Positions 17,942 to 26,892 are shown, numbered from the stretch's first letter. The stretch is 64,000 nt of DNA from Sporosarcina beigongshangi (GCF_016820535.1 NZ_JADHDY010000003.1:1-64000); one strand, 5' to 3'. Translations and numbers: made by a program. Notes: generated from the letters alone by a model not told the origin.

Positions 17942-18457
17942 GTGAGAATTGCTGCCGGCATCCGCGGTACCAAACGAGTGCAACGCTTGAGCCTGATTGC
18001 AGCCATCGGCATTGGTGCCATGGCATTCACCGGTTGCAGTGCAATCAACCAACAAAGCACCACCATGGAGGTCACCGTTTCCGACGGCGTCCACCTTGAC
18101 ATGGGTCCGCTGGAACTGCGCAACGTCTTGATCATCTCGGAAGCCGCCGGCGATCCCGGCAACCTTGTTGGCACCCTCTACAACACGTCCGACAGCGACA
18201 TCACACTGACCGTCAATGGCACCGAGGGTGCAAAGTCTGAAATCACCGTCGCACCCGGCGCGCCGACCGTCTTGAACGCCCAGGCCAACCGCGCGACCCT
18301 CAGCACCGTGTCCGCAGCGCCCGGCGCCATTGAAACCTTGGAATTGTCCTCGTCCGCCGGCGAAACCAAGTCCCTGCAGGTGCCCGTCCTCGACGGCACC
18401 CTCGCCGAGTACAAGGACATGGTGCCCACAGCGGCCGCAACGGTGACGACCCCGTAA
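17942..18457 (+). CDS. LpqE-like exported lipoprotein
   Basis: 171-aa lipoprotein with an Arg-containing n-region, a hydrophobic core and the lipobox AFTGC at about residues 30-34; the mature part is a predicted beta-rich domain with LVGTLYNTSDSDITLTV. The sequence style and its place divergent from carD match LpqE (Rv3584) of Mycobacterium tuberculosis, itself of unknown function. GAGGAG lies eight bases before the GTG start. The molecular function is not known, and the LpqE call rests mainly on gene order and weak resemblance. Confidence 0.75.
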   Translation: MRIAAGIRGTKRVQRLSLIAAIGIGAMAFTGCSAINQQSTTMEVTVSDGVHLDMGPLELRNVLIISEAAGDPGNLVGTLYNTSDSDITLTVNGTEGAKSEITVAPGAPTVLNAQANRATLSTVSAAPGAIETLELSSSAGETKSLQVPVLDGTLAEYKDMVPTAAATVTTP

Positions 18458-18497
18458 GGTTCGGCTGCTTCTGCAGCAGTTTTCTCCAGCAACGCAC

Positions 18498-18538
18498 AAA
18501 GCGGGGCCGGTTGCCATGATGGCGACCGGCCCCGCTTT
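18498..18538. terminator. bidirectional terminator after the lipoprotein gene
   Basis: AAAGCGGGGCCGGT (18498-18511) pairs with ACCGGCCCCGCTTT (18525-18538) around a 13-base loop; an A-run on the left and a T-run on the right allow termination on both strands, between the convergent lipoprotein and beta-galactosidase genes. Confidence 0.85.
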
Positions 18539-18542
18539 TGTT

Positions 18543-18586
18543 GCGCCGGCACCCAACCGTCCTTGCGGGACGGCAGGTGCCGGCGC
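18543..18586. terminator. second hairpin, at the beta-galactosidase 3' end
   Basis: GCGCCGGCACC pairs with GGTGCCGGCGC, with an inner CCGTCC/GGACGG stem. It ends five bases before the beta-galactosidase stop, so it is the first structure read on that transcript. There is no T-run of its own; it probably acts with the neighbouring terminator. Confidence 0.6.
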
Positions 18587-18591
18587 GGGTC

Positions 18592-21500
18592 TTACTTCGT
18601 GGGCGGGCCCGTGACCTTCAGGGCTTCCCAGCCGAGCAGGCTGCCGTCCCCGGTGAACACGGCCACCTTGTTGTCTCCCGGCCGGGTGTCCTCCGGGGTC
18701 GAGACCGTGACGGTTCCGTCCGCCGCCGACCTGTGCCAGCCGAGGCCGGCGTCGTTGAGGTAGACGTAGAACCATTCACCTGCCGCCAGGTTTCCCAGTG
18801 CCACTTCGCTGGTGCCGCGCGGGAACTTGCCCTTGCCCAGCCCCAGGTCGACCTGGCGGTCATTCTTCAGCTCCGCCTTCGCGGCCGGCTCCGGCGTGAA
18901 ATCCGGCTCGGCCGCTTCGGGCCGGCCCACCGTGACGGCCAGCTCGGTGCTGCCCAATACGGCACCGGACACGGCATCCTTGATGGACACCATGGCGGTG
19001 TAGCTGCCGTCTGCGGCAATTGCGTGGCTCGCCGAGAACGCACCGCCGGCCACGGGTACCGTGACCGGTTCACTGCCGTCGCCGAAGTCGATGACCGCGT
19101 TGCTGAGCGCGCCGTCCCCAATGGCGGCCAGCACGGAGGTGCCGCTGATGGCCACGGGGGTTCCGGCGTCGTACTTCTCCTTGTCGGCAGCGGCCGAAAG
19201 CTCCGGCAGCGTGTAGACGGGTGCCGTGTTCAGCGTGGTGGCCACGCCGCCCAGGCTCGTGCCGCGGTCGACGAGGGTGAAGGAGTCCGGGCCTTCGCCG
19301 TCGCGCTCGGTGGTCAGAGCGATGGCGAGCGTGTTGCTGCCGGACTTGTTCAGGAAGCCGCTGGGGATGGTGAACGTGCTTTGCGGGCCGACGTTGCCCA
19401 CCCAGGTGCCGGTGTTCCAGCCGTTGACGTAGATGACGGCGCGGGCGAAGGACGTGCGGCCGTTCTCGAACTTGGCGTCGTTGACTTTCAGGCCGACGGC
19501 GGTGTCGGTGCCGGCCGGGACGGCGAGGTCGAAGCTGGTGCGGTACCAGGTGACGCCGGCCTTGGCGGGCTTGAAGTTCCCGGCCTCCGCCCACTCTGCA
19601 TCGGGGTAGCCGGGCAGGTACCAGCCGGCGCGTTCGCCGTACAGGCCGCCGGTGTTGTACATGGTGCGGGCGGTGTCGACGGGTGCCGCCTTGTCCTTGG
19701 CGCCCTGCAGCTTCCATGTCACGGTGCCGCTGCTGGGCAGCACGGCGTCGAAGAGGCCGCGGTTCTGGCGGGAGAGGCCGTCGTCGCTCCAGTCCAGGTT
19801 CTGGCCCTGGTTGCGAACCACGGCTGAGACCACCGTTTCCTGGCCGGCCTTGATGACGCCGGCCGGAACCTGGATGGTTGCCATGGTGCCGTTGGCGGCC
19901 GCGGCGCCGGCGAAGGTGCCGTTGACCCAGACCAGCATGTTGGCCGCATTTCCGCCCTGGCCGCGCAACTGGATGCTGGTGGCGTCCGATGCCGCGGTGA
20001 AGTGGGCGCGGTACCAGGTGTCGCCCTCGTAGAAGCCGTAGAACGCGGTGTCCAGGACCTTGCCCTGGTTGGGTCCCGGGCCCTGCCGGGTGTTGGCCGC
20101 CGTGGTGGCGGTTGCCTCGAGCCAGGCGGAATCGTCAAAGTCGACGGCGGACTCCGGGTTTTCGCCGGAGACCTTCCAGTTGGTGAGGGCCGGCAGGGCG
20201 GCTGCCGCGGGGCCCGCCAGGTTGGCGGTCAGCTCACCGTTGGCTCCCGCCGTGGCTGCCACGGCCTCGCCGTTCCAAGTGGCCTTGGTGATGCCGGCGG
20301 GCACGTAAATGCCGATGCTTCGGGCGGCCTTGGTGTCGCCCACCAGGTGGACGGTGTCGCCGTCGAACTCGGCGGAGCGGACCAGGTCCGTGCCGGTCAC
20401 CATGACCCGCTGGTTCTCCTGCGTTCCCTTGACGACGCCGTCCAGCGCCCACTGCAGGGCCGTGGCGGTGCGGTCGGTGGTCAGGATGAGCAGGTCCGGT
20501 GCGCCGCCGCCGGTGACTTTCACGGTGGTGCCGGCCCCGTGCACGTAGTTCAGGCGCAGGGTCTTTTTCGCCGCGTCCCAGGTTGACTCCACCGGGGTGC
20601 CGCCCAAGGTGGCCACCTGCGGTTCCGAGGCGTACTGCAGGACCGTTTCGCCGGCGTCGTTCTTGCCGCCGTTCAGGGCCAGCAGCGTGCCGCCGGCGAC
20701 GGGCATCTTGGTGAAGATTTCGGAGGTGCTGTAGAGCATCTTCTGGCCGTCAAAGGCCCAGTCGGCGACGACCATGGCGGCGTCGCGGCCGTGCAGCGCC
20801 AGGAACGTGCCGGCCTTCTGCGGGACGCGGGCAAAGGTGATGGCGTCGGCGGGGGCCTCGGTGCTGGCGTCCGGGGTCGAGGTCTCAATCGCGTCGATCG
20901 CCACAAACGTGCCGATCGATGCCGGATCGCCCTTGACGCCGGTGTTGACCACCTTGATGGTGTGGTTGACGGCCGGGTCCAGCCCGGTCTTTTCAAAGGC
21001 CTTGAACTGCGACTCGCTGGGCGTTCCGGGCTTGAAGGTGTTGGTCTCGCCCACCTTGACGCCGTCAATGAAGACGTCGGCCTTGGCATGGTTGTAGGCG
21101 CGCGGGGAGATCAGCCGGATTTCCGCGGCCTTGAAGGTGTACTCATAGTAGGCACCCGTGACGTTGGAGTTGGTTTCCGTGCCCTTGTAGTCATTGACGG
21201 TCCAGTTCTTGCCCGTCTCATGGGTCCACTGGGACACGCCGTTGGCCTCGGAGTAGCGGATGGCGGGGTCGACGTCGTCGAGCTTCACCACCGTGGCGGC
21301 CGGGGCAGGGGCGGCAATCACGTCGAAGGCATCAATGGTGACGAAGGTGCCGGAGCTGGCCGCATCCTTCTGGCCGGTGACAACAATCTTGATGGTGTGC
21401 TCGACCGCCGGGTCCAGGCCCTCCTTCTGGAATGCCACGTACTGGAAGCTGGCGTTCTGGCCGCGGAAGGTGTTGGTCTGGCCCACCTTCACGCCGTCAA

Positions 21501-23196
21501 TGTAGACATCGCCGTAGCCGTGGTTGACGGACTGGGCGGCGATGACGCGGATGCCGGCACCGGTGAACTTGTATTCCACGGAGTCGCCCGCGTGGTCGCT
21601 GAAGGTCTCGGTTCCCTTGTAGTTGCCGGCGGCCCATGCCTCGCCGTTGGACTTGCCCCAGGTGCCCGTGTAGGTGATGGCGGAGGTGTCGCGGTCGTCG
21701 TTCGTGTAGCTGGCCTCGACCACGTCCTTCTTGGGCGCCAGCGTGAGCGGGAACGAGTATTTCAGTTCCGTGGTGCTGTTGCTGTCGCTCTGGCGGAAGC
21801 CCAGGAAACGGGAGCCGTTGCCCGTGACGGACTCGGCTGCCTGGTCCTCGGTGGCGATGCGTTGGTAGGACTTGATGGAACCGGCCCCGCCTTCAACCGT
21901 GACGGGGGCGCCGTCCTGCGGGACCATGTTGGAGATGGGGTCGAAGTCCTTTTGGAAGTAGCCCAGTTCCTTCTGCACGGCAGCCTTGGGCGTGAGCTGG
22001 CGGTCCTCGTTGATGGGTGCGCCGTAGTCGTAGGACGTGAAGCCGGACGACGGCGAGCCGGTCCAGCCCCAGTTGGTGCCGCCGTACTGCATGTAGTAGT
22101 TGAACATGTTGATGCCGTTGTTGAGGTTGTTCACGCCGTACTGGCGGGTGAAGGCGGGGTCAACAAATTCGGCGCAGCGGTCGGGGTTGAAACTGGCGCC
22201 CCACGGGGTAAAGGCGCCTCCCTGCCCTTCGGGAATGAACAGGGGGCTGGTGGTGGTGCGTGCCCGGACGCGTGCTTCCATGTCGGGGATTTGGCCGCGG
22301 CCGGCGGCGCAGTTGAAGCCGAGCGGATACTGGTCAAAGCCGTAATAGTCCAGCCCAACGTTGCCGCCGGCTGTTCCGCTGCCCGGGACGTAGGAACCAT
22401 TGAATCCCCAGTCGTTGTGGAATACGGGGACGGTGATGCCGTCGCCCTTGATCTTCTTGACCAGTTCCGCCATGAAGGCCGGGCGGTCCCCGCCTTCATT
22501 GAGCAATTCGTTCTCCGCCTGGTAGGTGACGATCGAGCCGCCGCCGTCGGTGACCTGGTGCTTGAGCGCGATCTTGTTGAAGGCGTTGATCCAATCCAGC
22601 GATTCACGCAGGGCCTCAGGGTCCGTGCTGCGCAGCGAGCCTGCGCCGTTCTTGGTCAGGTAGGCCGGGAGCCCGCCCATGGAGATCTCTGCGTTGACGT
22701 AGGGTCCGGGACGGGCGATGACATACAGGCCCTCCTCCTCGGCCATCGTCAGCAGGAGGTCCAGGTCCTTGATGCCGGTGAAGTCGAATTGCCCCGGTTC
22801 GGTGGAGTGCAGGCCCCAGAAGAAGTAGAGAGAGACGGCGTTGAATCCGCTGGCACGCATTTTTTGAAAGGTGTCACGCCAGTCGTCAACGCCGGGCAGG
22901 CGCCAATAGTGGAACTCTCCGCTCCAGACATTGAGGCGTTCACCGTCCACCATGAACGACTTTGAGTCGAAGGTGACAGTGTGGGCCTGGCCGTCGTTGC
23001 CGGGAAACAGGACCTTGTTCCCGGCCGCCGCCGTTCCGGCCACCGCTTCCGTGGTGCCGGGGGCAGCACCGGCATTCGCGTCAGTTGCGAAGGCGGGTGC
23101 AGAGATGGTCATCAGGCCCAGGGCAGCCGTTGCCATGATGGCGGCCGCCTTCACGCCGTGCCGTTGCCTTGGGAGTCTGGACGAAAACACAACCAT
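18592..23196 (-). CDS. secreted multidomain GH35 beta-galactosidase
   Basis: 1534-aa exported glycosidase. A Sec signal peptide (residues ~1-38, ending APAFA) is followed by the GH35 barrel: GEFHYWRLPG, ARPGPYVNAE, QAENELL with the acid E230, and IPEGQGGAFTPWG with the nucleophile E323, a form resembling fungal-type GH35 enzymes. Two homologous ~125-residue carbohydrate-binding-like modules follow (about 505-630 and 645-775), each with FxDGVKVGxTNTF and FVxIDA. Two jelly-roll galactose-binding domains (about 1000-1150 and 1190-1320), an Ig/PKD-like domain and a C-terminal domain complete it. No sorting motif or anchor is seen. AAGGA lies nine bases before the ATG. It stands alone, bounded by terminators; beta-galactan or other plant/exopolysaccharide galactosides are plausible substrates. 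Confidence 0.9.
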   Translation of the reverse strand: MVVFSSRLPRQRHGVKAAAIMATAALGLMTISAPAFATDANAGAAPGTTEAVAGTAAAGNKVLFPGNDGQAHTVTFDSKSFMVDGERLNVWSGEFHYWRLPGVDDWRDTFQKMRASGFNAVSLYFFWGLHSTEPGQFDFTGIKDLDLLLTMAEEEGLYVIARPGPYVNAEISMGGLPAYLTKNGAGSLRSTDPEALRESLDWINAFNKIALKHQVTDGGGSIVTYQAENELLNEGGDRPAFMAELVKKIKGDGITVPVFHNDWGFNGSYVPGSGTAGGNVGLDYYGFDQYPLGFNCAAGRGQIPDMEARVRARTTTSPLFIPEGQGGAFTPWGASFNPDRCAEFVDPAFTRQYGVNNLNNGINMFNYYMQYGGTNWGWTGSPSSGFTSYDYGAPINEDRQLTPKAAVQKELGYFQKDFDPISNMVPQDGAPVTVEGGAGSIKSYQRIATEDQAAESVTGNGSRFLGFRQSDSNSTTELKYSFPLTLAPKKDVVEASYTNDDRDTSAITYTGTWGKSNGEAWAAGNYKGTETFSDHAGDSVEYKFTGAGIRVIAAQSVNHGYGDVYIDGVKVGQTNTFRGQNASFQYVAFQKEGLDPAVEHTIKIVVTGQKDAASSGTFVTIDAFDVIAAPAPAATVVKLDDVDPAIRYSEANGVSQWTHETGKNWTVNDYKGTETNSNVTGAYYEYTFKAAEIRLISPRAYNHAKADVFIDGVKVGETNTFKPGTPSESQFKAFEKTGLDPAVNHTIKVVNTGVKGDPASIGTFVAIDAIETSTPDASTEAPADAITFARVPQKAGTFLALHGRDAAMVVADWAFDGQKMLYSTSEIFTKMPVAGGTLLALNGGKNDAGETVLQYASEPQVATLGGTPVESTWDAAKKTLRLNYVHGAGTTVKVTGGGAPDLLILTTDRTATALQWALDGVVKGTQENQRVMVTGTDLVRSAEFDGDTVHLVGDTKAARSIGIYVPAGITKATWNGEAVAATAGANGELTANLAGPAAAALPALTNWKVSGENPESAVDFDDSAWLEATATTAANTRQGPGPNQGKVLDTAFYGFYEGDTWYRAHFTAASDATSIQLRGQGGNAANMLVWVNGTFAGAAAANGTMATIQVPAGVIKAGQETVVSAVVRNQGQNLDWSDDGLSRQNRGLFDAVLPSSGTVTWKLQGAKDKAAPVDTARTMYNTGGLYGERAGWYLPGYPDAEWAEAGNFKPAKAGVTWYRTSFDLAVPAGTDTAVGLKVNDAKFENGRTSFARAVIYVNGWNTGTWVGNVGPQSTFTIPSGFLNKSGSNTLAIALTTERDGEGPDSFTLVDRGTSLGGVATTLNTAPVYTLPELSAAADKEKYDAGTPVAISGTSVLAAIGDGALSNAVIDFGDGSEPVTVPVAGGAFSASHAIAADGSYTAMVSIKDAVSGAVLGSTELAVTVGRPEAAEPDFTPEPAAKAELKNDRQVDLGLGKGKFPRGTSEVALGNLAAGEWFYVYLNDAGLGWHRSAADGTVTVSTPEDTRPGDNKVAVFTGDGSLLGWEALKVTGPPTK

Positions 23197-23564
23197 GGGT
23201 CAGGTCCTTCAAGTCTGGCGGGGCCGCGAGGGCCGCGCATGATGTTATCCATCACACACTATGATGCGCGCCACACCCAGGCAAGCAAATTTGAACAAAT
23301 TATCCGAAATTGCGAACATTCTAGCCGAACGGCCAACCACCTGGAGCGGCGCCCGGTTGTTCGCACCGGGGCCGAAGTCGGCGCCGCCTCAACCGCCGGA
23401 CGGTGCCGCGGGCAGTCGAGTCCGGCGGCGCGTACTGACTACACTCGAGTCCGGAACTGCGTCCTGTTCTGTCTCAATTCCGCCATGGGGCACCTTTCCC
23501 GCCTTGTCCATGTGGCACCGGATTCGCCAGGCGGCTGCCGGCCGGGGCACCGACCGATGGTGCA
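23197..23564. other. gene-free upstream region of the beta-galactosidase gene
   Basis: No gene is supported here. The stretch closest to the beta-galactosidase start (about 23270-23330) is A+T-rich compared with its surroundings and probably contains the promoter; I could not pick a convincing -35/-10 pair or operator. Confidence 0.4.
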
Positions 23565-23630
23565 GGGACCCCCAGAAACCCCGGAAGGTGATAGCGGGAC
23601 GCCCAGAAAACCCCGGAAGGTGACAGAGCG
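23565..23630. repeat. 32-bp tandem repeat after the regX3 stop
   Basis: Two units of 31-32 bp (CCCCGGAAGGTGA cores at 23579 and 23611) end with CAGAGCGTCTG immediately beside the regX3 stop codon. The same core, CCCCGGAAGGTGACAGAG, forms the tandem array at 58906-58979, and GAGCGTCTG links it to the array at 14205. Confidence 0.85.
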
Positions 23631-23634
23631 TCTG

Positions 23635-24315
23635 TCAGGGCTCGAACTTGTAGCCCAGGCCTCGGACTGTGACCAAGAACTTCGGGGCCGCCGGATCCGG
23701 TTCGATCTTGCTGCGCAGCCGCTTGATATGGACGTCGAGCGTCTTGGTGTCGCCCACGTAGTCCGATCCCCAGACCCGGTCGATCAGCTGTCCGCGCGTG
23801 AGCACCTTGCCGGCGTTGCGCAGCAGCATCTCCAGCAGCTCAAATTCCTTCAGCGGGAAGCTGACCGATTCCCCGTGCACGTTCACCACATGTCGCTCCA
23901 CGTCCATGCGCACGGGCCCCGCCTGCACAGTGGAGTTCAACAGTTCTTCAGGCTCAGCCTGGCGGCGCAGCACGGCACGGATCCGCGCAATCAGCTCCCT
24001 GGACGAGTACGGCTTGGTGACGTAGTCGTCCGCCCCCAGTTCCAGCCCCACGACCTTGTCGATCTCCGAGTCCTTGGCCGTCAGCATGATGATCGGCACG
24101 CTGGAGCGCTGGCGCAGGTGCTTGCACACCTCGGTCCCGCTCATGCCGGGCAGCTGCAGGTCCAGCAGCACCAGGTCGGCGCCGCTGCGCTCGAATTCCA
24201 CCAGTGCGTCCAGGCCGTTGTCGGCCACCTGGACGTCGTAGCCCTCCTTGCCCAGCAGGAAGGACAGCGGGTCGCTGATGGATTCCTCATCCTCAACTAT
24301 CAAAATTCTGCTCAC
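23635..24315 (-). CDS. regX3: OmpR-family response regulator RegX3 (phosphate starvation)
   Basis: 226-aa response regulator: receiver domain with acidic E8/D9, the phosphoacceptor D52 (LLDLQLPG), T79-region MLTAKD and K101-region VTKPYS, then a winged-helix DNA-binding domain (about 125-226; KEFELLEMLL, RVWG, TKTLDVHIKRLRSKIE, RGLGYKF). In mycobacteria and corynebacteria its homologues activate phosphate-scavenging genes. It starts with GTG, 18 bases after senX3, so it is co-transcribed with its kinase. AAGGAG lies rather far upstream (about 16 bases). Confidence 0.94.
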   Translation of the reverse strand: MSRILIVEDEESISDPLSFLLGKEGYDVQVADNGLDALVEFERSGADLVLLDLQLPGMSGTEVCKHLRQRSSVPIIMLTAKDSEIDKVVGLELGADDYVTKPYSSRELIARIRAVLRRQAEPEELLNSTVQAGPVRMDVERHVVNVHGESVSFPLKEFELLEMLLRNAGKVLTRGQLIDRVWGSDYVGDTKTLDVHIKRLRSKIEPDPAAPKFLVTVRGLGYKFEP

Positions 24316-24333
24316 GCTCGTTGCGCTCCTTTG

Positions 24334-25578
24334 TTAAAGTTTGGGGTGACGGCCGGCGCTGTGGCTCGTGTCGGCGTCGGACGTTGGATTGGAAAGCTGC
24401 GGCAGCCGCACGGTGAACGTGGAGCCCATCTTCGGTGCGGACCACAGCGTCACCTCGCCGCCATGGTTGCCCACGATGTGCTTGACGATGCTCAGGCCCA
24501 GACCGGTCCCTCCGGTGTGGCGGGAGCGGGCCGTGTCCACGCGGTAGAAGCGCTCAAAGACCCGGTCCTGCTCGGCGGGGGTGAGGCCGTCGCCCTGGTC
24601 CGAGACGCTGACGGAGATGACGCCGCCGTCCACCGACAACCCAATCCCCACCTGGGTGTTGTCGGGCGAGTAGCGCACCGCATTGTCGATCAGGTTGCGC
24701 AGGGCGGTCACCAGCTGGGACTGGTCGCCGTAGACGGTGGCCGGCAGCGCGGCACCGACGGCCAGCGTGATGTTCTTGCTCTGCGCGGGCATGCGGGTGC
24801 GGTCAACGGCCTCGGCGATGACCTCGTTGATGTCCACCTCCGTGGCCACCTGCGCCACGTCCTTGCCTTGGAGGCGGGACAGTTCGATGATGTCCTGGAC
24901 CAGCGCGGCGAGCCGGGCCGACTCCGTCATCATCCGGGAGGCGAAGCGCTTGACCGTGGCCCGGTCCTCCGGCGCGGATTCCAGAGCCTCGGCCAGCAGC
25001 GAGATGGCGCCGACGGGCGTCTTGAGTTCATGGGAGACGTTGGCGACAAAGTCGTTGCGGACCGCCTCCGTGCGGGCGATCTCGGTGCGGTCGTCGGCCA
25101 GCAGGAGGATGTACTCCTCCCCCAGCGGGGCCACCCGGACCTGGATGACCAGGGTGCCCTGTCCGGGTCCGCCCGGAGGTGCCATCTCCGACGGCGGGCC
25201 GGGCGCCGTCGAACTTGGGGACGCCGCACTGGAGAGGACGACGCGCGGAAGGATGAGGTCCGCCTCCTCAATGACGCCGTCGCGCCGCACCCGCTGGGCA
25301 AGCTTGACCAGTTCCTGGTGGACCACCGTGTGGCCGCGCACCAGGCCGAAGGCGTAGGCGGCGGGGCTGGCCCGGACCACGCCGTCGACGGTGTCGATCA
25401 CGATGTACGCCTTGCCGACGACGGAAAGAACTTCGGCGGCGCCGTCGGGCAGGGTGGGCTCATCAATGTGCACCGGAAAGCGGCGCGAGCGTTCACTGAG
25501 ACTGAACGCGAGCATGCCAAAGACGCCCAAGGCCAAGCCTATGAGCCCGGCAAACAGTCCTACAACCATGGGATCCAC
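24334..25578 (-). CDS. senX3: sensor histidine kinase SenX3
   Basis: 414-aa membrane kinase partner of RegX3. Hydrophobic segments in residues ~5-27 form the membrane anchor, a PAS-like region (about 45-165) follows, then HisKA with the phosphoacceptor H183 (NVSHELKTP) and the ATPase domain with NLIDNAVRYSP, DQGDGL and GTGLGLSIVKH. The GTG at 25578 lies six bases after a TAGGCT box (25585-25590), which suggests a leaderless mRNA; the ATG three codons later is an alternative. In related systems SenX3 activity is held down by PhoU and the Pst transporter, and phoU is the divergent neighbour here. Confidence 0.93.
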   Translation of the reverse strand: MDPMVVGLFAGLIGLALGVFGMLAFSLSERSRRFPVHIDEPTLPDGAAEVLSVVGKAYIVIDTVDGVVRASPAAYAFGLVRGHTVVHQELVKLAQRVRRDGVIEEADLILPRVVLSSAASPSSTAPGPPSEMAPPGGPGQGTLVIQVRVAPLGEEYILLLADDRTEIARTEAVRNDFVANVSHELKTPVGAISLLAEALESAPEDRATVKRFASRMMTESARLAALVQDIIELSRLQGKDVAQVATEVDINEVIAEAVDRTRMPAQSKNITLAVGAALPATVYGDQSQLVTALRNLIDNAVRYSPDNTQVGIGLSVDGGVISVSVSDQGDGLTPAEQDRVFERFYRVDTARSRHTGGTGLGLSIVKHIVGNHGGEVTLWSAPKMGSTFTVRLPQLSNPTSDADTSHSAGRHPKL

Positions 25579-25637
25579 GCTTCAAGCCTATGCGGTGGGC
25601 GCGTCAAATCCGGCAAAAGCTGCCTGTTGCACGGCCC

Positions 25638-25677
25638 GTTCAACAAACGTTCACTTTGCGGTGCCGCGCAGTTCACC
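25638..25677. promoter_or_regulatory. PHO-box-like direct repeats between senX3 and phoU
   Basis: GTTCAAC (25638), GTTCACT (25649) and GTTCACC (25671) start 11 and 22 bases apart, the 11-bp phasing of actinobacterial PHO boxes (GTTCACC repeats bound by PhoP/RegX3-type regulators). The site lies 60 bases from the senX3 start and upstream of a possible phoU -10 (TAGCCATATA, about 25695-25704), so it could serve both divergent units. Confidence 0.6.
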
Positions 25678-25740
25678 TTGGGGTGGCATGCTGATAGCCA
25701 TATATGGGCCGAACTCTCTGCCCCTTGAAAGGACACACGC

Positions 25741-26403
25741 GTGCGTAAAGTTTTCCAGGCCGAACTACACCAGATCGGCGAAGGGCTCATCGAGATCTCA
25801 TCATTGGTGGGCGAAGCCGTCTCCAAGGCCACTACGGCATTTGCCTCGGCCGATCTCCAGCTGGCCCAGGAAGTCATCGCAGCCGATGCCCGCATCGACT
25901 TTTTGCAGAACGACCTCGACGAGCGGGCCATTGACGTGCTCGCGCTGCAGGGCCCCGTGGCGAGCGACCTGCGCATGATCGTTGGCTCCCTCCGGATGAG
26001 CGCCTCCCTGGAGCGCATGGGCGACCTGGCCCGCCACATCGGCCAGCTGACCCGCCTGCGCTACCCCAACCACGTGATCCCGGCGCCGCTGACGGAGACG
26101 TTTGCGGAACTGGCACGACTGGACATCCACATTGCCGAAAAGGTCACCGAGCTGCTGGACAGCCGCGACCTGGACCTCGTCGCAGACATCTCCGCCGCAA
26201 AGAGCCAGATCAACGCGCTGCACAAGACGGTCTTCTCGACCATGGCAGCACCGGAGTGGCAGGAAACCGCCGCCACCACGGTGGACGTGACACTCGCCAG
26301 CCGCTACTTCGAGCGCTTCGGCGACCACGGGGTTTCCGTGGCCCGCAAGGTCTCTTACCTGGTCACTGGCGAATGGCAGCCTGAGGACTTCCTCGCCGGG
26401 TAG
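25741..26403 (+). CDS. phoU: phosphate signalling protein PhoU
   Basis: 220-aa all-helical cytoplasmic protein made of two PhoU three-helix bundles (about 1-110 and 115-210). The metal-binding E/DxxxD-type motifs are visible as LERMGDLARH and RYFERFGDHG. It transmits phosphate sufficiency from the Pst transporter to the sensor kinase; no pst genes lie in this window. The start is GTG with AAAGGA eight bases upstream. It is divergent from senX3 and shares the PHO-box region. Confidence 0.94.
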   Translation: MRKVFQAELHQIGEGLIEISSLVGEAVSKATTAFASADLQLAQEVIAADARIDFLQNDLDERAIDVLALQGPVASDLRMIVGSLRMSASLERMGDLARHIGQLTRLRYPNHVIPAPLTETFAELARLDIHIAEKVTELLDSRDLDLVADISAAKSQINALHKTVFSTMAAPEWQETAATTVDVTLASRYFERFGDHGVSVARKVSYLVTGEWQPEDFLAG

Positions 26404-26564
26404 TTTTCTCACTTGGTGTCCGGCCGCAGCTGAAAAATGCGCCCGTCCCCCATTAATGTGCCTGCTCTACGGGACGCATTTGTGGGAGGACGGGCGTATT
26501 TGTTGCGGGATCCGGTCCTGGGCTGGAGGTGGGTTCCGGCACAGGATTGAATCTCTGGCAAAAA

Positions 26565-26687
26565 ATGAGCCCATTCCCGCCTCTTGACGGCGGGATCCCG
26601 GCGTCATGAGGCGGGAACGGCGTCATTTTTCGTTTTGGCCACTGCAGGCGGTGCAATATCGGCGTCATGGGGCGGGATCGGCGTCAT
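26565..26687. repeat. GGCGTCAT direct and inverted repeats
   Basis: CGGCGTCAT occurs at 26599 and 26618, and again at 26660 and 26679: two 28-bp composite units of 19-bp period, 61 bp apart, each reading CGGCGTCATGRGGCGGGAWCGGCGTCAT when written in two halves. A diverged inverted copy (ATGAGCCCATTCCCGCCTC) lies at about 26565-26585. Confidence 0.75.
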
Positions 26688-26828
26688 GACTTTGTGCCAG
26701 GGCTGGGAGGACGTGGGAAGGCTTGGATGGTGCCACGACCGCGGCGCACCGGCTTCGGGAAGCGATGGTCCCGGCTCCGAAAAGCAGTCTCCGGCTCCGG
26801 GCGTGGGAGAAGTGGCGGTGCACGGAGT

Positions 26829-26878
26829 ACGACGGCGGCCGGTGACCTTTCGTGCGAAAGGTCACCGGCCGCCGTCGT
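26829..26878. terminator. 50-bp perfect palindrome at the gpmA 3' end
   Basis: Two perfect 24-base arms (26829-26852 and 26855-26878) meet at a two-base centre, 14 bases beyond the gpmA stop on its strand. The position suits a terminator or mRNA-protecting hairpin, but no T-run follows. Confidence 0.6.
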
Positions 26879-26892
26879 GCTTGGGCTGGGGC

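Larger units (their letters stand above)
26404..26892. other. gene-free region between phoU and gpmA
   Basis: This 489-bp stretch between converging genes has no gene. It holds, in order, an imperfect inverted repeat that may end the phoU transcript (AAATGCGCCCGTCC near 26435 with GGACGGGCGTATTT ending at 26501), a set of GGCGTCAT repeats (26565-26687) and a 50-bp palindrome (26829-26878). Confidence 0.6.
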
